Assembly: GCF_039545035.1 (NCBI RefSeq)
Contig: NZ_BAABRO010000002.1
Location: 868,001-932,000, forward strand
DNA length: 64,000 nucleotides
DNA from: Novipirellula caenicola
Lineage (GTDB): Bacteria; Planctomycetota; Planctomycetia; Pirellulales; Pirellulaceae
Reading direction: 5' to 3'
Shown: positions 44,578-52,666 of the stretch, piece after piece
How the letters are laid out: every line of letters begins with the position of its first letter
How positions within the stretch are numbered: position 1 is the stretch's first letter
The notes under the pieces: model-generated
Seen by the model: only the letters and a program-made list of their open reading frames with translations
What the model was told of the DNA's origin: nothing
Database searches by the model: none
Translations under genes and position numbers: made by a program

Positions 44578-45381
44578 ATGGGAAAATCGACAATTCGTCT
44601 GGTCACCTCGCGTGAATACAAGGCGATGCTCGATCCTTGTTTGTTCAATAACACACGCGATGGATTCGAAGAGATCAGGCAGGATTTGCAGCGACTCGCC
44701 AAACGTTTGGATGCCAAGGTGTCAAAGCGGTTTGACCGATTCGATCAACGCAAGATTCGCTTTTTGGACACTCCCGATTTCTCGTTTCGCCACAATCAAC
44801 TTGTCTTGCGGCATCGGCAGGAAAAGGGAAGTTCGGGTGACGGCGAATTCACGTTGAAGTGTCGCAGTTCTGATCGCTACCTCGCCGCGGGCGTGGACCT
44901 GCGCCCTGCAAACAAGTTGGAAGGGGAATCGAAATTCGAAGAAGACATTGCAGCACCGTTTGCCAGTCGTTTTTCCCGATCGGTCACCATCCCGAGTCGG
45001 GGAGGAGATTTGCCCGACACCGTCGCCGAGGCATCACGGCTATTTCCAGTTCTTGGCAAATTGCCACGCGACGGTAGGCGATTGCCAGGAAAAACTCCGG
45101 TTTTCAATGTCCATGGTTTTGTTGCACACGAACAAGTCCGCAAGGGGCTCAAGTTGCGACTGAGCGACGACGTTGACGGCTCGGTTGCGGTGATCCTTTG
45201 GTCGCACGCAGCGAAAAGCAGGATTCTCTGCGCAGAATTCTCATTCCGCTACGGCGACAAAAAAGAAAAGTATTCCACTGTGGCAGCGCAAACCGCCTAC
45301 GACCTGTTCACCGCCATTCAAAAACTCGATTGGTGCCAACCCAACGGAGTCACCAAAACCCAGTTCGCCTATCAAGAATGA
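44578..45381 (+). CDS. CYTH-like (triphosphate tunnel) protein, tentative
   Basis: A 267-residue soluble protein. The central part reads IRFLDTPDFSFRHNQLVLRH, then EFTLKCRSSDRYLAAGVDL and KFEEDIAAPF, the order of motifs in CYTH/triphosphate-tunnel enzymes (a xxLDTPDxxL strand, an R-x-R, an L-K strand, then an acidic E-x-D). The usual N-terminal E-x-E-x-K is not present in MGKSTIRLVTSREYK. Either catalysis is altered or the family call is wrong. CYTH proteins bind or hydrolyse polyphosphate and nucleotides, and one class makes cyclic AMP. It lies about 360 bases before the TIR-SLOG gene on the same strand, so a nucleotide-related role in the same pathway is conceivable but unproven. Confidence 0.45.
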   Translation: MGKSTIRLVTSREYKAMLDPCLFNNTRDGFEEIRQDLQRLAKRLDAKVSKRFDRFDQRKIRFLDTPDFSFRHNQLVLRHRQEKGSSGDGEFTLKCRSSDRYLAAGVDLRPANKLEGESKFEEDIAAPFASRFSRSVTIPSRGGDLPDTVAEASRLFPVLGKLPRDGRRLPGKTPVFNVHGFVAHEQVRKGLKLRLSDDVDGSVAVILWSHAAKSRILCAEFSFRYGDKKEKYSTVAAQTAYDLFTAIQKLDWCQPNGVTKTQFAYQE

Positions 45382-45739
45382 CGAAAGGGGTGTGCATTTA
45401 CCTTGTTCAGCAGCCATCGTTTCGTTCTCTCGGGGGACGCGACGGTGAGTTCAGTGTTGGGACAACCGCTTGCATCACGAAAGGGCCTCTTCTACTTTCA
45501 CTCTTGCAACCGTGTGGCCGAACGTGTCGAGATTTGTGGAAATAGACAACATGCGCCCTAACGGCCCCTCAATCGATGACGGTCGACGGGCAGTTTTTGT
45601 TTCACTGCATTGCTCGAGTCGTTTCTTCGGACGGACGAAGCGAAGTTTTCGAGGGGCTCGATCGTCTGGCTCGTTCCTGCTGCTGTAAAATGGTGAAATG
45701 GTAACGCGAAATGAAAACACCCAAGTGACGGAGCATCCG
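45382..45739. other. Intergenic region, nothing recognised
   Basis: This 358-base gap precedes the TIR-SLOG gene. Short open frames have no recognisable product. A candidate Shine-Dalgarno site ACGGAG lies near 45729-45734. Confidence 0.35.
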
Positions 45740-47914
45740 ATGCCTTATCTGCCCCCATTGCATATTCATCTGTTGTTTCACCCCGATTCTGCGGATGGGC
45801 GGGCGGTTGCGGAATCGCTGGTGCCGAAGTTCTTGGCGGCTCCCGCAGTGCGTGGGTTACGGGTGCCAATCTTTTTGACTCCAGATCGTCGTGACGGCTT
45901 GCCTCCTCGATTGGCTCCCGATCCTGCGATCCCCAACGACCCCGATTGGCTTGACCTCGATGCTGCAGAGCACTCGGTGGTTGTCGTGATTGCTGATGCG
46001 CGAATGAATCGGAGAGTTGGCGGTGGAACAGGGAACCAGTGGGCGGCGTTTGCAAAGGAGTTGGTGAATCGTCACGATCCGCGGCGGCATGCGGTGCTGC
46101 TGGTGTCGTTGGACGATCAAGGGGTTCAGTTGGATGAAACGCTATCGGCGCTCAATTTCCTGACCTTCAAAGCGGATCAAGATCAGCAGGCTCGAGAAGA
46201 AGAATTGACGTTTCAGTTGGCGGTGCGAGCACTGATCTTGCTTCGTAATCCAGGGCAAGCCCCCGACGCATCCAACTCACTCGCCCCGGCACCGGTAAGC
46301 TTTTTCCTTAGTCACGCAAAGGCCGACTTGGACGCGAATCGAAAGGGACCTGTCCACCGTGTGCTCGAAGAAGTGTCGACGATGCGGATCGATCAGTGGT
46401 ACGACGCTGGCAAGATTGAACTGACCGAAGAGTTTACGACGGCGATCAAGGAGGGAATACGCAAGGCCGATCTCGTCATCGTCTTTCTCACCGATTCTTG
46501 GGCCAAATCGTCCTGGTGCCGCATGGAGGCTGCCTATGCCAAAGAAGTTGCTACACCGATTCTGGTCGTCGATGCGCTTCGAGATGGCGAGCCGCGTAGT
46601 TTTCCCTATGGCGGAAATGCCAAAGTCGTTCGCTGGCCGATCCCCGATGAAGCGACGCTACGTCGATGCCTGGGGGAGAACGTCAATCAGCAAGAAATCG
46701 ACGAGCAATTGCAAACGTTCCGGCCAATCGCGGCCCGAATGGTGCTGAGCGCCAGTATCCTGGAAACGCTGACTCGGGCTCACTATGCCAATCTGATGCA
46801 AGGTCAAGCAAGAGAAAAGGAGATTGCGATTGACGTATCGCCGGAAGCCGTCCACTTGGCGATGTATCCAGACGACTCAGCATTTCTGTATCCCGATCCA
46901 CCGCTAACGGGTGAGGAATACAACGTGCTGAGCGGACTTCGGCCCAATGCAACGTTCGAGACACCGCTGATGCGGATGTCGCAAGTTTTGCATCTTCCCG
47001 AGCCGCTCACGATCGCCGTCTCTGTATCCGACAGCGAAGTGCTCGCCAGACACGGGTTAACACCATGGCATTTGCGAACGATCACCGACGAGATTCATCT
47101 GTATCTGTTGGTTGCGGGGGTGCGGATCGCCTACGGAGGCAAGCTTGAGCCCGAAAAACTCAACGATCCCGACAACTTCACGCTGCGGTTGTTTCAACTC
47201 GTGACAGGTTATCGAAATCTGGCGAGATCATTTGGCGCTGACATCAAGCCGATTCTTAACGTTGCTCCGTGGCCGCTTTGGAAGAACTACGGTGAACAGG
47301 TACTCAATCGGTTTGGCACGATTGCAGACTTGGAAATGGTTCCATGCCCTGAATTGGGATTGTCCGAATCGGAGCTGAAGCCACAGTCTAACGGTTTTGT
47401 GAACCCCGACACGATTCCGCATCAACACGCCTGGGGGCCAGCGATGACGGCGATGCGAGAAAAAATGACCCAAGACTGTTTCGCTCGGGTTGTGATGGGC
47501 GGGAAGATTGAAGGTTACAAGGGACGCTACGCGGGATTGATTGAGGAGCCTTTGTTGTCATTGCGTGCTGGCAAGCCTCTGTTTTTAGTTGGCGCGGTTG
47601 GCGGGTGTACGAGACTGGTGATCGATTTGCTCGAACAACGCGATCGATCGGAGATGACGACCGAGACGGCACGAGCCAATGTGCAGAACTACGACCAATT
47701 GTCGAATATTTACCGTCAACACAACCAGGAGTTCAAGACACGCGAGGAACTTGCCGAGGAGATCAAGTCGTATGGCCGTGGCGGGCTCGCGAATGCGCTT
47801 CATAATGGTTTGGGCGATGACGCCAACCGCGAACTGTTCTACTGCACCGATCCACGACGAATCGCCGAATTGATTTTGACCGGTTTGTCAAATTTGAGGT
47901 CGTCCATTGTGTGA
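45740..47914 (+). CDS. TIR-SLOG protein (TIR-like, TIR and SLOG-type sensor modules)
   Basis: A 724-residue protein with three parts. Residues about 5-135 are a degenerate TIR-like fold (IHLLFHPDSADGRAVAESL, VVVVIADARM). Residues about 184-290 are a full TIR: VSFFLSHAKADLD, IDQWYDAGKIELTEEF, LVIVFLTDSWAKSSW with W259 and catalytic-type E263. From about 384 (LYPDPPLTGEEYNVL) to the end is a SLOG-like Rossmann module, with IAYGGKLEP, a RVVMGGKIEGYKGRY loop, PLFLVGAVGGCTRL and a final LFYCTDPRRIAELIL. In Thoeris ThsA, a SLOG domain binds a TIR-made cyclic ADP-ribose isomer; here enzyme and sensor share one chain (inference). The ATG at 45740 has GGAG six bases upstream; an upstream ATG at 45698 lacks one. 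The whole architecture recurs in the CHAT protein at 56-59.8 kb. Confidence 0.82.
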   Translation: MPYLPPLHIHLLFHPDSADGRAVAESLVPKFLAAPAVRGLRVPIFLTPDRRDGLPPRLAPDPAIPNDPDWLDLDAAEHSVVVVIADARMNRRVGGGTGNQWAAFAKELVNRHDPRRHAVLLVSLDDQGVQLDETLSALNFLTFKADQDQQAREEELTFQLAVRALILLRNPGQAPDASNSLAPAPVSFFLSHAKADLDANRKGPVHRVLEEVSTMRIDQWYDAGKIELTEEFTTAIKEGIRKADLVIVFLTDSWAKSSWCRMEAAYAKEVATPILVVDALRDGEPRSFPYGGNAKVVRWPIPDEATLRRCLGENVNQQEIDEQLQTFRPIAARMVLSASILETLTRAHYANLMQGQAREKEIAIDVSPEAVHLAMYPDDSAFLYPDPPLTGEEYNVLSGLRPNATFETPLMRMSQVLHLPEPLTIAVSVSDSEVLARHGLTPWHLRTITDEIHLYLLVAGVRIAYGGKLEPEKLNDPDNFTLRLFQLVTGYRNLARSFGADIKPILNVAPWPLWKNYGEQVLNRFGTIADLEMVPCPELGLSESELKPQSNGFVNPDTIPHQHAWGPAMTAMREKMTQDCFARVVMGGKIEGYKGRYAGLIEEPLLSLRAGKPLFLVGAVGGCTRLVIDLLEQRDRSEMTTETARANVQNYDQLSNIYRQHNQEFKTREELAEEIKSYGRGGLANALHNGLGDDANRELFYCTDPRRIAELILTGLSNLRSSIV

Positions 47915-48104
47915 AGGAGCGTTGCATGGCGGGGCAAACTGTGACCGCTGCGCTGCAGGGCATCCCGATTCGCTCGGTCGGCCCTCACCCTCGCATACGC
48001 TTTTTAAAGTTGCACGTTTATCACAACCCGAACGCAATCGCTGAAGGGCGCTGCGCGACCTCTCTCTCAAGGCTGCGTCGAGCGAAGTGACAGAACACCG
48101 CCGA

Positions 48105-48280
48105 TTGTCGCACGGCTTTCCAAGCCGTCAGCGTCCGTCACGCTGGACCGCCGCGGCTGAAAACACCCCGCCGACCTCGCGAGCCACCTCGCCACCGCAC
48201 CGCTACCAGCTTGGAAAGCTGGGCGACAATCTCCGTGCCCCATGTCTCTTTCCGCTGCGTTTAGTCACCGGCCCACGACT
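48105..48280. repeat. MITE-like palindromic element, single copy B
   Basis: TTGTCGCACGGCTTTCCAAG at the left end and CTTGGAAAGCTGGGCGACAA near 48210-48230 are inverted ends. The 176-base block is a diverged duplicate of 32664-32839, in the same orientation, about 15.4 kb away. Confidence 0.82.
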
Positions 48281-48366
48281 CCTCACTCCTCACTCCTCAC
48301 TCCTCACTCCTCACTCCTCACTCCTCACTCCTCACTCCTCACTCCTCACTCCTCACTCCTCACTCC
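48276..48366. repeat. CTCACTC heptamer array
   Basis: About 12 to 13 perfect copies of CTCACTC follow MITE-like copy B, as they do after copy A. The array ends about 20 bases before the subtilase stop codon. Confidence 0.9.
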
Positions 48367-48385
48367 CTGCCCGCCTGTCCGCCGC

Positions 48386-49951
48386 CTACTGCAGCGCTCG
48401 CGGCATGCCGTGGCCGTAGTCGGCAGGATCGAGCTCGGAAGACATCAGACTTAATTCTTTCAGTCGTCGGTACAATGCCTCGCCGCCGAGACCAGGATCC
48501 TGTTCGATCAACAATGCGGCAATCCCCGCGACATGCGGTGTTGCCATGCTGGTTCCATCGCGAGTGCGATATTGGTCTGACGTGATGTCGCTTGAGAACA
48601 CGTCAACACCGGGGGCCACAAAATCGACTTCCCCGTATCGACAAAAGGTTCGATTTGAGAAATCAGCGACATGTCCCGACTCGCGAATGGCACCGACACC
48701 AACAATCGAGGGCGTATTGGCGGGTGCGGATACGCGTCGCTGGATCCCGGCCGACCGCCGGGAACGATTTCCTGCGGCCGCGATCACAAGCGAGTTCTGC
48801 TGAATCGCTCGCAGTCCCGCTGCCTCATACGCGTTTGAAAATCCGCTGCTGCAACTATCGACCCCTCGCTCGATTGACACCGAGATCACACGGCACCCTT
48901 GGTTGATCGCCCATTCGATGCCCGCGATCACATTGGCTTCCATCCCACGTCCATTCTGATCCAACACCTTGGCCACATACAATTCGGCCTTGCGAGCAAT
49001 CCCATAGCGTAACGTGGTCGTTTCTTGTCCACAAAGCGTCCCAGCGCAGTGGGTTCCATGACCGTGATCGTCTTGAGCCGAACGTCCGACATAGCTAACG
49101 GTCTTCGCGATGCGGTCGGTGAACCCAGGATGCTGCAAATCGAGTCCCGAATCGATCACGGCAACGCGAACTCCGTTACCGGACAGCGGACACAAGTCGA
49201 CTCGCGTTTGCTGCAATCCCCAGGTGGATGATGGTTCCGGCGATCGGAATGGCTGCGTTCTTGTCTGCAGGCCAAGCGGCAATTTGGGTTCAGGCGATGG
49301 CGGCAATCCACGATCGAGCGGCTCGGGTTCATAAATTAGTTTCTGTTCCAAGTCCGGTTGTTCGATCCACTGGTCTAACGCGTCACGGTAACCTCGCAAG
49401 TAATCTGCGGACACCGCCGATCGTGACCGCACTGCGTGCTGGCAATAATATTCAGGCTCGACCACAAACCCGGCTTGTTTTCGTTTGGATTGGCCACGCG
49501 ACGTTGACGCCAGTGCCTTGGTTTGCGATGGATCGACGCAGAGAACGACAATGCCAAGTGATTGCAGCACCATCGCTTCGGCGTCCTTCGGCATCTCAAA
49601 GACGCCGCCGTCACGAGAGCTGACCACTCGTCGAACCCCGACTTGATCCTGCAACTCTCGCAGCATTTGCTTGGTCGCCTCGGGCGTAGCATCCAGGGTC
49701 GTGGCTAGGAAACGTCCGGTGGTCACCGGTTCACCGGGGTCATTGCCGACGATTTGCTCGCTGCGGACAAACAGACTCTGCGGATGACGGCGGTCCATTA
49801 AATCAGCCAGCGGCTCGGGGCTAGTTGCGCGTTTCTTGCTCGCGGTGCTGGACTTTGTTTTGTCTTTGGATTTTGCTTTCGACTGGGCTTTCTGTTTGGA
49901 GCGGGCTTCTTTCTTGGACTGGGAGCTCGACTTTTTCTTTTCCTTCGCCAT
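48386..49951 (-). CDS. Subtilisin-like serine protease (S8)
   Basis: A 521-residue protease with the complete S8 triad: VAVIDSGLD with D267, DDHGHGTHCAGT with H298, and DGTSMATPHVAG with S468; the oxyanion Asn is in VIAAAGNRS. The N-terminus is a Lys/Ser-rich tail (MAKEKKKSSSQSKKEARSKQ) of about 45 residues, not a signal peptide. A domain of about 200 residues follows that could be an inhibitory propeptide (VTTGRFLATTLDATPEATK). So the enzyme may be cytoplasmic and need activation. The ATG at 49951 has a purine-rich leader; the open frame reaches 50020. It lies next to TIR-SLOG and the caspase/CHAT locus, so a regulated intracellular protease is plausible. An exported scavenging role cannot be excluded. 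Confidence 0.88.
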   Translation of the reverse strand: MAKEKKKSSSQSKKEARSKQKAQSKAKSKDKTKSSTASKKRATSPEPLADLMDRRHPQSLFVRSEQIVGNDPGEPVTTGRFLATTLDATPEATKQMLRELQDQVGVRRVVSSRDGGVFEMPKDAEAMVLQSLGIVVLCVDPSQTKALASTSRGQSKRKQAGFVVEPEYYCQHAVRSRSAVSADYLRGYRDALDQWIEQPDLEQKLIYEPEPLDRGLPPSPEPKLPLGLQTRTQPFRSPEPSSTWGLQQTRVDLCPLSGNGVRVAVIDSGLDLQHPGFTDRIAKTVSYVGRSAQDDHGHGTHCAGTLCGQETTTLRYGIARKAELYVAKVLDQNGRGMEANVIAGIEWAINQGCRVISVSIERGVDSCSSGFSNAYEAAGLRAIQQNSLVIAAAGNRSRRSAGIQRRVSAPANTPSIVGVGAIRESGHVADFSNRTFCRYGEVDFVAPGVDVFSSDITSDQYRTRDGTSMATPHVAGIAALLIEQDPGLGGEALYRRLKELSLMSSELDPADYGHGMPRALQ

Positions 49952-50211
49952 CTCGGTTTCCTTCGGTTGTTCTGCAAGCGGTCCCAGTCGACATGGGCGC
50001 CCTCGCGTGCAGGCCCGCAAACTTTACCTAACCGGTACGACGCGATGGGGGTAGGGTGCTAGTTCCTTTAGTATTGTTGTTCCGCAAACGATCGCAAGCA
50101 AGTTTCCCGATTTGACGGTCATGCGGGTTAATCCGGATGCAATGCGTCCGAAGAACCCGCCGCTATTTACTCAAACGAAGTCACGCGAAGCGTCGCGTCG
50201 GGAGTGCTTTG

Positions 50212-51672
50212 ATGTTACGTAATCGATTCATGCGAGTTTTCACCACTTCGCTTTCAGCCGCTTTATGCGTCTCGATGGGCGGTTGTGGCTACATGCAATA
50301 CAAGCACCAAAAGCCGCATATCACCGCACGCCCCGCATCACCGGCCAACCTCTGCGAGGCTCCGGGGATTCCGTTTTATTTGCCCAAGCCGTTGTTGGTG
50401 ATTTCAAAGAATTTTTACCATGTCGAAGACGCCAAGGTCGGGTTGACCGGGTCGGCGCCGATTCCCACCAGTTTTGACGACCAAGCCAACTACGCCAAAC
50501 TCGATCTGACCGGCAACTTTAGCCGATCGGGAAGCAGTTCGATGCAAGGCGGTGGTTCGGCTGCGGCGGACAACGCAGACATGGCACCGTTTGACGGAGT
50601 GGCACACAATCCAACGCTTCACTCCGATGAAATCCCTAGCGGGCCCGATTCCAAGTCGCTTGTCAACGATGGGCTGGGGCCGCATATGTTCTTTACCTAC
50701 GAAATCGTGTTCGTTCCCGATTTGACTCAGAAATACACCCTCGAGATCAATGGCGGTCCGGGTGAAATTCGCGCCGCAATGAACTTGGTCAACGGTTGGC
50801 AATTCACGGGGCTGGGACCTTACTACATGAAAGACAGTTCCACGGCACAAAACATCATGGCCCAGGGGGCTGCGATGAATCTGGGTTTGGGCGGGGCCAG
50901 CGATGTGATCAACAGTGTTGCGAATTTGAAGAGTTTGGCGGGGACTGGCGGACCGGTCGGCGCGAGCGATGTGGCGGCATTGGCTGAAGCGATGGATCGC
51001 GCTCAAAAAGACGAGGTGTTTGACGTGACGCAGTTCCCGATGGATCAGTGGGGAACGAAAACGGTCTTTCACGCCGACGGCAGCACCGAAATTGTCAAGG
51101 TTCCACCGAAGATCGAGAACTATGCTGAGATTTCGGTTTACGAAGCGAGTCTCGAGGGGGGCCACATGGTGTGGACTCCAATCGCCGAAAAACAATACGA
51201 CCGCGAATTCTTAGGCATCATGCGTAAACAGGGAACTCCGGCAAATCCGCAAGCCGCGTTCATGCCCGCTGGCGGACGAGGTCCAGGGCTGTTTGACAAA
51301 GCGGGGGCGGCGGATGTGGACGACAAGAACGATCTCGTACCCGAAGCGAGTGCGGTTCAGCCCACCTCGCACGTGCATGAAGCCGCGAAGTTGAAACTGC
51401 AGCAGCTGATGACCCAACCAGCCCCGCCGCCGCAGCCTCGGGCCGGTGCGGCAGCGGCCAGCAGTTTTGATTCACCAAACGTGCCGGTCGAACCGACTTA
51501 CGTTGCACCGCACGTCGTGTCTGCCACGCCATATGCCGACCCCGAGTTGACGAAACAATTGTTGGACCGAGCGATGGTTCCGCCACCCCAGCCCAAGCGA
51601 TCGTTTTGGGACCGTCTGCATCCCAAAAGCGTCATCTCCAGCACCACAGTGAATGGAACGACGGCTCACTAA
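50212..51672 (+). CDS. Lipoprotein of unknown function
   Basis: A 486-residue protein starting MLRNRFMRVFTTSLSAALCV, with a lipobox-like SMGGC, so it is probably lipid-anchored in the envelope. The middle is rich in Gly, Ala, Ser and Asp (AMNLGLGGASDVINSVANL). The C-terminal part is rich in Pro and Gln (QPAPPPQPRAGAAAA, then VPPPQPKRSFWDRLHPKS), as in flexible linkers. No domain is recognised. The frame opens at 50137, but the ATG at 50212 puts the signal peptide first. It is transcribed alone and may be a core gene caught between immunity-like genes. Confidence 0.65.
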   Translation: MLRNRFMRVFTTSLSAALCVSMGGCGYMQYKHQKPHITARPASPANLCEAPGIPFYLPKPLLVISKNFYHVEDAKVGLTGSAPIPTSFDDQANYAKLDLTGNFSRSGSSSMQGGGSAAADNADMAPFDGVAHNPTLHSDEIPSGPDSKSLVNDGLGPHMFFTYEIVFVPDLTQKYTLEINGGPGEIRAAMNLVNGWQFTGLGPYYMKDSSTAQNIMAQGAAMNLGLGGASDVINSVANLKSLAGTGGPVGASDVAALAEAMDRAQKDEVFDVTQFPMDQWGTKTVFHADGSTEIVKVPPKIENYAEISVYEASLEGGHMVWTPIAEKQYDREFLGIMRKQGTPANPQAAFMPAGGRGPGLFDKAGAADVDDKNDLVPEASAVQPTSHVHEAAKLKLQQLMTQPAPPPQPRAGAAAASSFDSPNVPVEPTYVAPHVVSATPYADPELTKQLLDRAMVPPPQPKRSFWDRLHPKSVISSTTVNGTTAH

Positions 51673-51747
51673 GGTTGTTCAATGGTGGCTGTGAAGCCGA
51701 CGTGGAATGAAAGCCATGTTGCGGAAGGAGTGACGCGTGACGTGATG

Positions 51748-51774
51748 TTGGATCTTTAGCACGATCCATTACGG
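51748..51774. repeat. Short dispersed hairpin, GGATCTT family
   Basis: TTGGATCTTTAGCACGATCCATTACGG resembles the hairpins at 18836 and 32629. It lies between the convergent ends of the lipoprotein and SEFIR genes and may serve as a two-way terminator. Confidence 0.4.
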
Positions 51775-51808
51775 ATTGCGGGCAACTCTGCGACGAATCG
51801 GCAAGTGA

Positions 51809-52666
51809 TCAGCCTTCGATTTGGGTCAAAGGGCCAAGGGGAACGATGACGTTTTTCTCTTGCTCAGTGAGTAAACGGAACAGTTTTCTGAACATCTCGT
51901 TGTTCATCGAAAAGTCGTCCAGGCGATAAAAGGTGTAGTCACGCAGTTCGTCAGGGATCGATTTTTCCGACTCCGACCCCAGCAGCACGACCCGAAACTT
52001 TTTATTCGCATTTGGGGTGCGATAGAGGTAATTACGCGTGAGTCTTGCTTCCCACTGAACGCCGCGACCGACGCCCTCGGTTTCTTGGCCATCAAATCGT
52101 CGTTTATAGGTTTCGGTGCAGACACAAAGCACGAATTTGGCTTCGCGAAGATTGTTTTTCATCCAGAGCGTCCAGCCCTCGTCGGGATCGGGATCCTCGC
52201 GGTCAATTCGGCAATCGACACCGTGACCGCGAAGCGAATTCGCCAGCTGAAGAACGCGGTCTGCATGTTCGGGCGAATCGTGGCTGTAGCTGATCAGCAC
52301 ACGGGGTGGCGCCGGATGGAGGGAAGGATCTTGTTTCGGGGGTTGGACAAGCGGAACCTTGATCACGTCGGTTTGGGTGCTCGTTGTTTCTTGACCTTCG
52401 TCGCAAAGATCGCATTGGCCTGATGGCAAAAGCGGTTGCTCGTGCGTTTGGCAAAAGTCGACCGTTCGTCTCGAAAAGTTAGGGTCATCACACAATGAAT
52501 CGAACACAAACGCGATTTCTCGCCTTGGCGAAGTCAGGAATTGTGTCAGAAAAGCGAGCGTGATATCCCGGCCTTGATTGCGGTACAGCAAAGCATCGAT
52601 GGCTTCGACCGTCGTGCGAAAGGCAGGCCGTTTGTCAGCTAATTGCTCGCATGCATTGAAGTACAT
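51809..52666 (-). CDS. SEFIR-domain protein with N-terminal helical domain and zinc-ribbon-like linker
   Basis: A 285-residue protein. Residues about 1-65 are helical (NACEQLADKRPAFRTTVEAI, then FLTQFLTSPRREIAF) and could be an effector-associated or adaptor domain. C72, H75, C85 and C88 (FCQTH, then QCDLC) look like a small zinc ribbon. From 121 comes a SEFIR domain, a TIR relative: PPRVLISYSHDSPEHADRVL, GVDCRIDREDPDPDEGW, FVLCVCTETYKRRFDG and GVQWEARLTRNYLY. The ATG at 52666 has a perfect GGAGG six bases upstream and lies 32 bases inside the end of the preceding gene, so translation is coupled. It faces the caspase/CHAT operon across the SAP-like gene. SEFIR usually mediates domain-domain contacts or NAD-linked signalling; which applies is not known. 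Confidence 0.8.
   Translation of the reverse strand: MYFNACEQLADKRPAFRTTVEAIDALLYRNQGRDITLAFLTQFLTSPRREIAFVFDSLCDDPNFSRRTVDFCQTHEQPLLPSGQCDLCDEGQETTSTQTDVIKVPLVQPPKQDPSLHPAPPRVLISYSHDSPEHADRVLQLANSLRGHGVDCRIDREDPDPDEGWTLWMKNNLREAKFVLCVCTETYKRRFDGQETEGVGRGVQWEARLTRNYLYRTPNANKKFRVVLLGSESEKSIPDELRDYTFYRLDDFSMNNEMFRKLFRLLTEQEKNVIVPLGPLTQIEG

Larger units (their letters stand above)
47915..48385. other. Repeat-filled intergenic region
   Basis: No gene is supported between the convergent TIR-SLOG and subtilase genes. It holds half of a GCGTCAGCGAGG-type palindrome (ATCACAACCCGAACGC near 48020), MITE-like copy B (48105-48235) and a heptamer array. Confidence 0.55.
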
